Program-made: the position numbers and the translations under genes | Shown here: positions 33,362-44,932 of the stretch, one piece after another | Position numbering within the stretch: position 1 is the first letter of the stretch | Layout: each line of letters begins with the position of its first letter | Notes under the pieces: model-generated | Told to the model about the DNA's origin: nothing | What the model saw: the letters and a program-made list of their open reading frames with translations, nothing else | Database searches by the model: none | Assembly (NCBI GenBank): GCA_003868215.1 | Contig: QWDQ01000021.1 | Location: 186,001 to 250,000 of the forward strand | Length of the DNA: 64,000 bases | From: Pseudophaeomoniella oleicola | Taxonomy: Eukaryota > Ascomycota > Eurotiomycetes > Phaeomoniellales > Phaeomoniellaceae | Direction of reading: 5' to 3'

Positions 33362-34561
33362 ATGTCCCTCCCTAAACAAGTCCACCTGCCATCCTACTCT
33401 TCGTCTCCGTCGAAGTCCTCTCTCCGATCGCAGAAGTCCGGTCAACAGCCACGCTCACTACTGCCTTCACCGCATTTCGAGGACAATCCGGAGGCAGAAG
33501 TACACACGGTCGAAGCGCAATCTATTGCTGAAGAGGATCTAGGAGGCGATCCTCAGGATTCTGAACAGGATGTAGAAGCCGAACATAACTTCCAACCGTT
33601 CTTCACACTTCTCTACGATAACCAGACATCTGAGCATCACCACCCGACCGTACATTACATATTTGCAGATGATGATACGGACATCATAACGGAAGCTGCA
33701 TTGCGCTCGCTTGAACCTGATGACGACGGGGCCGCATATACGGAAGATCCCGTTGAACCTACAGACGAGCACGGTGTCAGAGAAGCTAAACTCCAATCAC
33801 CGCAACCTCAAGTGAAAGAACATTACATACTGCTCGACCTCGCGCGTACCCCTACCTCGCAACCCGAGACACACCCTTCAGCTTCATCTGAAAATGTCGC
33901 GCAACCTACGCCTCTCGATACTTCGTCGGAGTTCCCTTACCAGGTACTCTCCGCATCCTCACTCTCACCTTCCTTTGCCCTTGTCTCCGCCGATATAAGC
34001 ACTGCCCCAACGTTCGAAAGTCCCGTAACGGCCACTGCGCAAAAGAGGAGATCTGCATCTATAATAGCGCCAGAAACTCAATCATCAGCGCAAACACAGG
34101 CACAAGGTCTAGGCATATACAACGGCAGCGTGAACACCCCGAATAGCACGGCAACAGCCGCAGCCTCAGCACAAGCGGCCATCGAAGAAGGTCATATACC
34201 CGAAGATGGTCCCTTCATGCTCAAGATTCATGGCATCTCAGCCTTCAATCATGATAGTCCTCACGCCACTCCCATTAAACCCGAAGGCTCCGCCAAACAG
34301 ACAACAGCCGCCGCCGCCGAAGCACAATCCCCATCCCTGGAAGAACTAGTCGGCACTTTCGAAGAACGCCTTGCCGAGATTCGATCTGTCATTAACAATG
34401 CATGCACTACCGATATTGCTGCTTCCGAGGGACCTGCTGCTGAAGGATCTACTATTCCTCCACAACACCCCGAAGATCTCGCCAGCGGTCCAGAGGACAA
34501 AGGTTCTGAACTAGACCAGCAGCCATCACTACCCGCACCGTCGCAGGATCCCCAGTCCTGA
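33362..34561 (+). CDS. conserved-looking acidic fungal protein of unknown function
   Basis: A single exon of 399 residues starts MSLPKQVHLPSYSSSPSKSS. I do not recognise a named domain. The protein looks real: strong amino-acid bias, a long open frame, and structured-looking islands between disordered Ser/Pro/Glu/Thr-rich stretches. Islands are FQPFFTLLYDNQTSEHHHPT then VHYIFADDDTDIITEAALRS (residues about 75-120), HYILLDLA (about 155), EFPYQVLSASSLSPSFALVS (about 190) and DGPFMLKIHGIS (about 280). An amphipathic helix SLEELVGTFEERLAEIRSVI lies near 330 and could be a coiled coil. Ala-rich tracts (TATAAASAQAA, QTTAAAAEAQ) are disordered. No signal peptide or membrane segment. The likely location is cytosol or nucleus; the role is unknown. 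Confidence 0.72.
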   Translation: MSLPKQVHLPSYSSSPSKSSLRSQKSGQQPRSLLPSPHFEDNPEAEVHTVEAQSIAEEDLGGDPQDSEQDVEAEHNFQPFFTLLYDNQTSEHHHPTVHYIFADDDTDIITEAALRSLEPDDDGAAYTEDPVEPTDEHGVREAKLQSPQPQVKEHYILLDLARTPTSQPETHPSASSENVAQPTPLDTSSEFPYQVLSASSLSPSFALVSADISTAPTFESPVTATAQKRRSASIIAPETQSSAQTQAQGLGIYNGSVNTPNSTATAAASAQAAIEEGHIPEDGPFMLKIHGISAFNHDSPHATPIKPEGSAKQTTAAAAEAQSPSLEELVGTFEERLAEIRSVINNACTTDIAASEGPAAEGSTIPPQHPEDLASGPEDKGSELDQQPSLPAPSQDPQS

Positions 34562-35269
34562 TACGGATATGGAACAAGCATGGAAACATGTATCAATCAA
34601 AGAAGGATCCAGTCCATTCTCCTCCGCACTTTTTACCTCCATACCTAGGTACATAGCGATGTATGTAGTATCGGAAGTAATTCAAGGGGGAGGAGGAAAC
34701 AAATCATTTACATACTATCTACTATGTAGTTATCCCCATCCACCCTACCTACTAATCTAATCTACTTACCTACTTACTTTGCATGTTCCTTCTGAACCCA
34801 GATCAGTACAAGTGTCAATTTCGAATCAAGATTAAAGGAATATCATATGTCATATATCATACGTGTGTAGGCATAGTCGAACCGGCTAATGACCCGACGT
34901 GGAGTGAGTAAGTCGACGCAAGACGAAAAGAAAATTCAAACCCTTTTCTTCTTCTTCTTCCTTGAAAGGGTTATGAATTAGACTAAAGTAATTAGTGTAA
35001 GAAACAAACTTGAGCTTCGTTACATGTAGTTATACCCCTTTCTTTTAGGAACAATACAAACATACCTAGGTATGTACAAGACACAACAAACAAACACGCG
35101 AAAGCATCGAAAAGCAACAGCATATGAAATTCTAGTATCAAAGAACGGAACGAAACGAAACCAACAAAACAAGGATGATGCATATTAAACGCCAAAGAAA
35201 ACTAAAAAACCAAACATCAAAACTCCCAATCCAAGTCCATCCCATCCCATTCTCTACTCTGTCATTCAT
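34562..35269. other. convergent spacer with two TACCTAGGTA palindromes
   Basis: 708 bases between the hypothetical gene and kinesin-5, which read towards each other. TACCTAGGTA occurs at 34642-34651 and 35063-35072, and (TACT/TTAC)-type steps at 34750-34780. No gene. Confidence 0.5.
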
Positions 35270-38200
35270 TCAGACCAACTCCCTACTACTTCTCAATCTC
35301 CTCCCTGACCCGACCGTCTGTTGCTGTTGTTGACGGTCCTGCTGCTTTTCCTGTCCGCCGATAACCTTCTCGACCACCATCATGGCCGTCGCATTTTCCT
35401 TTTCTCTCGTCGCTTCCAGAGCCGTCGATGACACCGTGGAGGCGGCAGCAGCAGCTCCTCCTCTCTTCCCGATCGTAGCGCTGCTGATCTTCATGCTGGT
35501 GGGTAGCTTGCTACCTTCCATCATGTCGCTCTTGATCCTCCGCAGGCCTGGTGGCATGTTGCTGCCGTTTACTGATTTCGAGAATTGGGCCTTTTCGTCG
35601 GCGGCATCAGCGGCGGTTGTCGTCGAGGCGGTTCTGGAACCACCAGGAGCGGTACCGGCGTCGTTATCAGCGGATTGTGGTCTGACGACGTGGAGGCCGG
35701 AGATGGTGTTGATATCGAGTTCCCTAAGACCACCAGATGTTGTTGGTCGAGGTTGCATTTCAGGAAAGGGAAGGGTGGTGGAAGAACTGACTTGTATTGA
35801 TGACGCCCCTGATGCTGATCTAGTAGAGGTCATTGCATTCTCGAGCAAGACTGGAGCGTCAGTGAATACTTTTGTCTTAGTCGGCGAAGACATTTTGGTA
35901 GGAGATGCGGGCCGAGACTTGTAAGGTGATGGATTCGAAATTTCCCGCAGCGTAGACTCTTGTTTTGGAGACGGAACCGTTTTGGGTAGAGTAGTTGGGT
36001 AGGTCCAGTCACGCTTTTGAGGTGTCTGACCTGTTGGTGTGTAGTCCGCCATCGAAGCGGCCTGGATGTCTGACCGAAGGGAGGAGAGCGAAGAGAGTAT
36101 GGAAGTGCTGAAAGGCGAGATACTATCACGGAGATGGCTCATCTCTTCGGCTGACGACGTACCAAAGGACTCTGCACGCTCGGATGCAGACGCAAACTGT
36201 CGAGCGATCTCCTTTTGCATGCTCTGAACGTTTGAGGAGAGCGACTCCAGACCTTTGGCTCGGATTTCATGTTGATCTCCGTTCTGAGAACGAGCCCTTG
36301 TCACAAACTCGTCGAGGGCGGCCATCTGAACAGCCATTTCTTTCAACTGGGCATCAACAATGCGAATGGTTTCCTCGTGAACGGCCTTGGTCGAGGTCTG
36401 GATTGTCGTATTATGTTCGCTTATACTGCTCCAATCATTCTTCATCTTACTCTTCAGGGTATCTCGAGATTTCGTGACTTCTTCGACCAGGTTCTGCTCT
36501 TTTTCAGCCCATTCCTCCATGCCTTTGCCATAAGCAACGTCTGCCACTTCAAATGACTTGTTCGACTCCTCGAGTTCGTCCGTCGTCGTATTGATAGCTG
36601 CCATTACCCTCTTCTCCTGGGTTTCTGCAGACTCTTCCACAAGGCTTTGGACTTTTTGGAGCAAACATTGACGCTCTATTCTGGCTTGCTCGCGGTCGGT
36701 CTCAAGGCTTGATTTGAGAGAGCTGGCGGCATCCCGGCTTGCCTTCAAAGCTTTTTGATTGGCAATTTGCAACTGTGTTCGCAATTCGTCTGCTTCGTTC
36801 TTCTGTGCATTGATGCGCCCTACGAGCATTTCAAATATTGCCTTAAAGTCTCGGCCTAGAGAGCTATAAGATGTATGCAACTGAGTATGGAACTGGTCAA
36901 GCTCTGATATGACCTCTCCTGAGATCCTAGCAGCAGCGGCAGATAGGCCATTGAGACCGTCTCCAACTTTGGACTTGACTTCCTCCCTCAATACCTTGAT
37001 TTCTTCCAGGACCTCGTTCATATCATCTCGAGACTGGACCGCTTTTTGGGTCACATCACTGTGCGTCGAATTGAACGCTCCTACCACAGTCTCCAAGTGT
37101 TGTTGGGCGGATTGAATTTGTTGAACTTCAGAGGAGACATATGAGTCTACACGACTTGACAAGGACGCCAACCGCTGCGATTGCTCAACCTGAAACGACT
37201 CAACTGTGGAATCGACGAGAGTGGATATGTCCACGACCTTTGCGGTGGAAGATTCCCAATTCTCCTTATTCAAGGCATGCAGCTGAGACCTCCTATGGAG
37301 CTTTGCGTGCACACCATCCAGGTCCTGGACACTGTGGCCGACTGTAGATATCAGTTGGCCCCCCAAGTCATGCAATTCTGCTTCTGTCTTCTCGTGAGCT
37401 TTCCGCAACTGGGTCTCTCGATCAAGCATTTGCTGCGTGTGTTGGAGAACAATCTCAGTCTTCTGGAGTACGTCTGTAGTGTTTTCAAGCATGGCCTTGG
37501 TGGACTCATTGTCTCGTTTCAAAGAATTGAAGTTACTCGTCAAACTAAACAGCTCTTGGACCTTGTTTCGTAGACTTGCTTCCATAGTCTCAATGCGAGC
37601 CTTCTGTTCGTCCGCAAGAATACGACGAGATTCGCTTTCGACAGTAATTTCTTCATACTGTTCGTTGCTCAAATAGACTCCATTTCGCTGCCGAGTGGCG
37701 ATAAGCTCGCTCTTCAGCTTCTCTATTTCAGCGGTAAATTCTTTCAGAAGGGTTTTCTTGGAAATCATCGAGTTCACCTGAGGCTTGTTGCGGATATTCT
37801 TTGCCCTGAAGGCGTAATCGAGTGTAGATATGGTTTCTTCCAAGTTACTCTTCGCCGGAGAAAGGGTTGCAATCAGGCACGTCTTCGTCCTACCACCCAG
37901 TGAGTCTTGCAGCAGCCGTGTGAGCTTTGATTCACGATAAGGAATATGTGAACTCTTGTCAACTAGAGCGTTTATCACACGGCCAAGTGTTAGCAAGCTC
38001 TTATTGATGAGACCTGCTTCAGCTGCTCGCTTATTCTCTGCACCACTGCGCTGGATGTTCTCACTGCCAGCCAGATCTACCAGATTGAGTTTGCCAGCGC
38101 AAATGAAGTCCTCTCCAGTATCTGCTGTCTTCTTCATATATGTCGTGATAGTGAAGACCGTGTGACTTCGGGAACTGAGATCATTGCATTTCGTGGCTGC

Positions 38201-39093
38201 AACTTGACGTCTGTAGCTACCTCGTTGCAATAGTCTGATACCGGCATTAGCTGTCTTGATATGGCTCTCCTCCACTCCTTGAACCATAGTAGCAGTATGG
38301 CCTTTCTTGTTGTTGTTATTGTCTTCATAGATCTTTAACTTGACACTATCATCTGCAGCCAAGAGATCTCGAAGTTCTTCATTGTAAAGCTCAATGAAAG
38401 AACATTTTACAGAGCATTCCATTTCTTCATTTTCCAATTGTTGGAACAAGGAGTACAACGTCCGTGGGATGATACCTGCATTATCAGATAATATACCCAA
38501 AGTGTCCGTCATATCGCCAGACATAGTATACGTCTTGCCGGTACCTGTTTGCCCATAGGCGAAAATGGTGCAGTTATAGCCTGACAACATCTGGACATCA
38601 TCGTTAGCCATGATCATGCAGCGGATTACAAACCTACTTCGCTCAATATGGGTTTCACGACGTCTTCGAAAACTATTGCCTGATCTGCAGCAGGTGAAAA
38701 GACCTTGTCGAAGTGATATGTTTTGTTGCCCAGTGCATTTGGTCCCATTTGCAGCTCAACATTCTTCCCTTTGACACCTTGTGTAGATACGACAACCCCG
38801 CTGTTCTCACGAACTTCTCGTTCATTACGTCCGCGACACCGCACGACGACATGGATGTTCGTTTCCTCTCCGCCATCCTTATCAAAATCTCTTTCTTTTC
38901 TTTTCCTGCTGGTAGACGACGCTGCACTGGGAGACCTCCCTCTTGATGATGAAGACGAATTTGTGGTGGAAATCACAGACTCTGCTGGCGACTGTGCGCG
39001 ACCTATTCGTGACTGCGACGCAGATGCATTTGGCCGAGGCGGAGGTCGCATGGACGCTCGCTTAGTGGGCGCAGGCCTTGGGAGACCTGCCAT
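35270..39093 (-). CDS. kinesin-5 (BimC/Cut7/Eg5 family) mitotic motor
   Basis: Kinesin-5 is the plus-end-directed homotetrameric motor that crosslinks antiparallel spindle microtubules and separates poles. Two exons (39093-38638, 38590-35270) around a 47-base intron encode 1258 residues. A Ser/Arg-rich leader (residues 1-80) precedes the motor: NIHVVVRCRGRNEREV, the P-loop FAYGQTGTGKTYTMSG, switch I SSRSHTVFTITTY, switch II LNLVDLAGSENIQRSG and the neck-proximal LSPAKSNLEETISTLDYAFR. Loop 5 region is NNNNKKGHTATMVQG-like, with an Asn/Lys insert. A long stalk of broken coiled coil (about 450-1000) follows, with the BimC box near residue 1040: YTPTGQTPQKRDWTYPTTLP, containing the CDK-type TPQK site. 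The C-terminus is low-complexity Ala and Gln. This is the ortholog of Aspergillus bimC; that name is used as family knowledge. Confidence 0.94.
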
Positions 39094-40117
39094 GGCGATG
39101 ATGGTTCACTTTGATGGCCAGCTATCCTGTGAGAGAAAAGTTGCTGGTTTTTGAGTTGTAGCGAGCCAAAATCACATTTGATGATGAAATGATCAATAGA
39201 GTAAGTGCATATTGCTTAGAAGCATGGTATGGATAGACTTGACCCAAAAGGGAAAACAATAAACAAATCGGTAAACTCCGTGCACGTTCACACCAAGCCG
39301 AAGGACCTACTTCGAGGTAGTAAGCTTATCCAAGCCTTCAATTCTGATGTATTCTATGATGTCTCAACATTCAAGTACTAGTCCTCTGATTACCTCCCTT
39401 ATTCTTCAACCTGCACAGGGATCATATCTCAATTAGCAGTGTTGGACATATCTAGATAGCTACAATACTGCTATCCGGTGCTCCTACTCTCGCACCACAG
39501 CCTTTATTCCCACAAGCCGGAGAGTGTGCTTGCCTGAGATCTCCCAATCGATAACGTGGGTTCATTGTGACCTTGGTCTCCTGTGATAGAGCTCCTGTAG
39601 TCGTTTCGACTACCTCGTTACCAAAGTACAAACTCCTGGGTGATACATCTCTAAAATTGGTGGAGAAGGTGCAGTTTGAATTCTATATTGCGACCACTTG
39701 ATATTAATAACCCTCAGTTCGATTGAGATGACATGCCACTTGTATTTCTAGGTATGACATGGCCATAAACATTGAGCTGGTTATTGACTAGAATGCCCGA
39801 GTATGTTGATGTTTTTATGCGGAGGAGGAACTGATACGTTACAGTAATCATCCTTCCCCACATTGCCTATCTCGGAAGCTTGGGGCCGTATTGATCATAT
39901 GACATTAGCCAGTCTCTCTTGACGACACATGTAGTCGACCTACAGGCACCAGGCGCTCTATCACCCTCTTTATCTTGTGATTCTCTTCTTTCTCGAGAAA
40001 GGAATTCTGTTAGATCTCAGAACATATATCTCATTATAGTCAAATACGCAATGCTTTAGAGCAGAGGCCATCCTTGTTCGATTGTGACTGACACAATGCG
40101 GCTGTTTGCGACAAGTC
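39094..40117. promoter_or_regulatory. divergent intergenic kinesin-5 / PHAF1-like
   Basis: 1 kb containing the promoters of two divergent genes; no gene recognised. A short frame on the minus strand overlapping 40040-40228 is the shadow of the PHAF1 first exon. Confidence 0.4.
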
Positions 40118-41712
40118 ATGGCTAGTCCAAGCACACCATCTCAGATCCTCCCTGGTAGGGGCCTGGGATATTTGAGTAATGCTAGATCGCCCTTCTATTT
40201 GAGGACGATACTGATGACATTTTAGCACTGGGCGCCTCCTTACACAATGTCCTTACCCGTCTAAAGGCACAACCAACCGTCTTCCCCAACCTTGACCTAT
40301 CTTACTCCGCGACTGAACCTATCGCTCAACCGGTGGTACTATCTTTGCCTACGAACGGTATCCGACTGCGCTTCGATGGCCCGGATCAGAGGCTGCGGCT
40401 AATTGAGATCCTGGATTTTACAAAGTCGTCGTTCTCTTACAAGAATACCGAGCTTGTGCGCCATTTCAAGGGCTCCAGCGATGGTTCAAAGGATCATGAC
40501 TCTCCCCAATCTGGGCCATCCTTTCGCCATGTTTATAATCGATTATTTGGGCCTTCTTATCCTGGAGAGTATGTGGCCCCGGGACCAAACAACAAGCATG
40601 GATTAGGCACATACATTCTCTCATATCCGGGAATTGCTTTCTCTTTCCCCTTGCAGCATTCTAAATGGTCTGATGACGCCGATTTTGTGGCGCTGTTATC
40701 TTCTTCAGCTGCTTCACCGGCTAAGTCCATGGCTATATTCCATGGGTCCTCGTGGTCAGAAGCTCGCTCTGACCTGTTCACCAAGCCACCTCAGTATCCC
40801 AGGTCTATTTTCCTGACCGGAAGAAGCAAAGATGCCATCCCAGATGAAGTTGAGCAGATCAAGGTTAAGGGTGCAGGAAGGGTGGAGGTCATCCGCAGGA
40901 GTTCTCCAATCTTTGTAGTCCAGCTTAGTGTCACCACACCCCAGGATCTTGTCGCCGAATTGGGACCGCCGGATGCTATCTACCGGAAGTATGATAGTAA
41001 GATCGCCATACATGGAGAACCAGGTGGAGAAGGACTGCCAAATACGAGTGGCGGACTACAGTCCATGTTTCGTGGTATGAATGGGGAGACGTCTCAAGGC
41101 TTCATGGATGCCTCTGACCCCACCGAATCCATGAACCCAGATGCAGATGCAACCTCTGTACCATCTGAATGCTTCTACAACTACTTCCATCATGGTTTTG
41201 ATGCACTCATTTCTCAGCCAACAGAGAGATCACCTGCATTTCCAACAGGAGACAGAGATGGGGTCGATCAACAAACGAAGCCGAGATCACAGTTGACCGT
41301 AACCAAGATTTTGCTCCACGGCAATGTCCCTGGTTCCTACCCCTTCAATCGGCACCGTAGGAGCCGATGGGTAATCGAGACGGGTAGCCGTGAAGAATTG
41401 ACTTCGGAAATGCCATTTACGGAGTTGTCAAGGACATTGAAGGAGATATGGCGGGATATTTATACGAGTTTTGAGCAAGAGAAGTCACTACAACGGGGAA
41501 TGGTGCTAAATCGAGGGTGGGGAGAGAGCCCTGACAGTAGTCTCGAATTGCTGGGTGGTTGGGAAGAATCTACGGGACCGGGACGGACGAGTCACGAACA
41601 TGCTCTTACAGATGGCGTTCAAGGGCTCGGGAACACAGAATTGTTTGGATTTCCGGGACTGCTTTTTGAGGTGTTGAAGAATGGCGCGGTGAGCTGCTTA
41701 ACAATATATTGA
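40118..41712 (+). CDS. PHAF1 / UPF0183 family protein (C16orf70-like)
   Basis: Two exons (40118-40175, 40226-41712) joined by a 50-base intron encode 514 residues. The first exon supplies MASPSTPSQILPGRGLGYLT and the second continues LGASLHNVLTRLKAQP. Those residues and the following blocks LPTNGIRLRFDGPDQRLRLI, EILDFTK, FRHVYNRLFGPSYPGEY and YPGIAFSFP are hallmarks of the UPF0183 family. Later blocks are LGPPDAIYRKYDSKIAIHG, FYNYFHHGFDALI and KILLHGNVPGSYPFNRHRRS. In mammals PHAF1 takes part in autophagosome or phagosome maturation and binds phosphoinositide-linked membranes; the fungal role is not established. No signal peptide. The C-terminal 90 residues (GMVLNRGWGESPDSSLELLG) are fungal-specific. 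The start is fixed by the exon-1 ATG; no alternative upstream. Confidence 0.88.
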
Positions 41713-43110
41713 GCATTTTGGTTGGGATTAGACCGGCTATAGAGTAACGGATAGTGATTTACCATAGTAGCAATTGCCATTCACACGATTGAAGTTAACA
41801 CGGTAGTATGATGAGAAGTACGTTTTGCCTGGATCCATGGTCGAGGGCGGCAACTACGTGATCATCTGTTCCGAGGAACGTGATCAATGATTTGGCTAAA
41901 AAGGGGAAAGTGTTCAGGAACCTTTACGTTTGTTTTGCAACCACAATTGCGGGGTAAAGACAAGGGTCAACCTGGTCTGTTACCCGGCAGTACGTACTGT
42001 AATACAGGGTAGCTGTTTTGACTTACCTTGCAGATAGATTTTGGACACGAATGAACGAGGCGAGACTCTGAGAAGATGAGATTTGGCGGCATATCTCTCC
42101 GTGACCTCTGGGATTGTGGTGTCAACTAGTCCTGTTGAGCAAAGAATCATAGTCGCAGAGTAGCTAGGTAGCTAAGGTACTAGGTGAGCACGGAGTACAA
42201 CGTTGTACGTAGTATGTTGCTGGCCGGACAAGGATGTGAGCTTGGAGCCGGTTGATCCCTGTACTCCGTACCTCGAACAGCTTGGCAGTAAATGATATCA
42301 TGACTCCCTGTCGTCAACGCAACGTATAATGTATGATACATGTATTAATGGCTTGGTTGGATGGCTTCCATGCATGGACTGCCATACTTTACGTTGTAAT
42401 CCACGGAGAACGCGTTGGCAGGTAAGACGCGCCATGCTCTCGGCGTGAGTCCTCCTCTCATTGGTCGGAAACTAATGACGTTGCCTCATCCTCATCGTTT
42501 CTTTCAACTGCTAAAAGTCAACTTCGAGCCCCTCGCCCCCCTCCCCCAAAATTGCTATTGATGCAATGGTACGGTGGGAGGGTGAGATGGGTCCAACGGA
42601 AAGCGAGGGAATGATGTTGCCTGCCTACCTTACTACGGTACTGCGTAGTAGGTACCTAATTGACCTCATCGCCACTCGGTAAACGACGTACGTATTGATT
42701 GTATTGATATTGATATATACAACTTGGAGCTAGTATGTTCATAGTACTACGTACAGTATGGAACTCTCCGGTTGGGGCTGACTTCCGACGTGACCGCTGA
42801 GTGACGACGGGGCTCGTGATCGCTCTCCATGTTTTCGATGTTTAGAGTAAGGGAAAGTCAAAAGTGACGAGTGGCCTCGTAACTGAATTGTCCACGTTCT
42901 CGAAGCTGCCTGTTCTGTTTCTGCAGAGAACCTTTTCTTACCTCAAAGCTTCAACCCTCTTCCTTCCATCTCTTTCCCTTCTCCTCTTCCTCTCACATTA
43001 CTGTCTGGAGAGACTCGGTCACATATATCGTCTCAATTCCCTTACCAAGACGTCGAAATACTCGACTATCAGCTATCCATTGGCCTTCTTCCATACTGAA
43101 CGTCTTCAAC
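41713..43110. promoter_or_regulatory. 1.4-kb region upstream of the opsin gene
   Basis: It holds the 3' end of the PHAF1-like gene, several TACGTA-containing words (about 41990, 42205, 42690 and 42745), a TAGGTACCTA palindrome at 42650-42659, and a C-rich run at 42537-42550. A long pyrimidine-rich tract at about 42950-42995 lies 110-160 bases before the opsin ATG, as in strongly expressed fungal genes. No gene recognised. Confidence 0.45.
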
Positions 43111-44183
43111 ATGATCGTCGACCCCCAAATCTTGGCTACGTTGACGGACGTGCTGCCAACCAGTAGCAGTGTTGCTCCAATCCCAACCGTCATACCTGGG
43201 AATACCCCCATTTACGAGGAGCTCGGTGCGTCTGGTCACCGGGCACTATGGTGCGTCTTTTACGGCAAAGCATGTTCAAGGCACTGACATCTGATCCAGG
43301 GTCGTCACCGTGGTCATGGCTTTGTCTTCTCTAGCTTTCTACATTATGGCTTTCCGTGTACCAGCGGTATGTATCCACTCATCATATGTGGGAGAATCAC
43401 AATTGACACTCTCAATCAGCGAAAGAGACTCTTGCATATATTGACGGCCTTCATCACCACTACCGCATTCCTGTCCTACTTCGCCATGGCGACTGGTGAT
43501 GGCATCAACTACAACCACATCATCCTAAGAGAAAAACACAAACACGGTCTACCAGATACATATCAAGATATCTACCGTCAAATCTTCTATGCCCGGTACA
43601 TTGACTGGTCGATCACCACACCTCTGTTGTTGGTGGATCTCGCACTGCTAGCCGGCTTGAACGGTGCCAACATCTTGGTGGCCATCGTTGCCGATCTCAT
43701 CATGATCTTGACTGGCCTTTTCGCCGCTTACGGTAAGAGTGATGGTCAGAAATGGGGATGGTACGCCTGGGCTTGCATTGCTTTCTTGGTCATTGTATAC
43801 CAGATTGGTTTCAACGGACGGAAGTCGGTTGTTGGCAAAGGCCAAAAGACCAAGGCATTCATTGCTTCGATCTCAGCCTTCACTCTCCTTCTCTGGGCCA
43901 TCTACCCAGTGTAAGTTGTCCTCTGCTTAGGCCAATTTAAAATGATAGCTGACACTGTAACAGTGTTTGGGCTGTTGCTGATGGTGCCCGAATTATCTCG
44001 GTTGACGGAGAGATCATTGCTTATGCTGTCCTCGACATCCTTGCCAAACCTGTTTTCGGGTTCTGGCTCTTGTTCACTCACGATTCACTGACCTCAGACA
44101 CACCATCCTTCGGCGGTTTCTGGTCCGAAGGGTTTGGCCGAGAAGGCACTATTCGTGTTGGTGATGACGACGAAGGTGCTTAA
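43111..44183 (+). CDS. microbial-type (type I) rhodopsin, proton-pump-like
   Basis: A seven-helix retinal protein of the bacteriorhodopsin family, similar to Leptosphaeria rhodopsin. Four exons (43111-43250, 43300-43366, 43420-43910, 43964-44183) encode 305 residues. Helix C reads YARYIDWSITTPLLLVDLAL; aligning with bacteriorhodopsin gives Asp131 (D85, proton acceptor), Thr135 (T89) and Asp142 (D96, donor). This DTD set predicts outward light-driven proton pumping rather than a pure sensor. The Schiff-base Lys is Lys261 in DILAKPVFGFWLL. The start MIVDPQILATLTDVLP and the end FGREGTIRVGDDDEGA match the family style. SVAPIPTVIPGNTPIYE fits the fungal N-tail. Introns are 49-53 bases and intron 2 falls in phase 0. 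Retinal-synthesis genes are not seen nearby. Functional pumping is an inference from residues. Confidence 0.93.
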
Positions 44184-44932
44184 GGATACGGACCTTTGTG
44201 TGCTTAGGCATGTGAGGTATAAGAACCGGATACGTGCGATTATGTCCTCCATTGTCCAAGCACAAAGTCACGTCAATAAGGCCGGTCAGGGACCGAGCAA
44301 ATACTTGAAACCTGCTCGAATCTCAAGTGCAGGCAATCGAATTCGAAAGGCGTTACGGGAGTGGCGGATCACGGAAAAGAAAGATTGATGGCCGAAGGGT
44401 TGACGCGAGTGCTTTGTCTGGATCATTCGCACTATGATGCTTGCCTGAGAACCGAATCATGGTACGGTGAGCCATCATCTCATGTAAAAAGTGTTTTCTA
44501 GTTGTATTCGAGACAGGGCAAAGTAATGCTATTGTAGCGCTGTTGATAGTTTGCAAGGGACCCCAAGAAACTTGTCACTTCTCATTATCTTCCTAATGAC
44601 CTTATCGATCTATGACATTCTTGAATCTGTACAGAATAATTATCTACAATGTGTTTATTATTATCATATTGGTACACCTCTTGCCGCATGGGTTGGCAAG
44701 AAACATAGCCACAACAACAAACATGGAACTCAGTCCAGTCCAATCCATCCAATCCACCCACCACCTATATTCTCTCTCGTCATTCTTCTTACCAACAACA
44801 ACAACAACAACAAAGAACAACTGCTAGAGGTCCGCTTGCACTTATTGAAAAAAGAAAAAAAAAAGGTGGAGCAAGTTTTCCTTTTCTTTCCTTTTCTTTT
44901 TTCTTGCTCTCTGTGTGTTTTATTTGACTCTT
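44184..44932. other. convergent spacer opsin / mitochondrial IleRS
   Basis: About 750 bases. Simple-sequence runs (CAA)n near 44793-44813 and adenine/CT tracts near 44845-44910 lie before the 3' end of the synthetase. No gene. Confidence 0.45.

Noticed and set aside
35382-35924. 180-codon frame antisense to kinesin-5
   Set aside because: A shadow of the low-complexity kinesin C-terminus in another frame.
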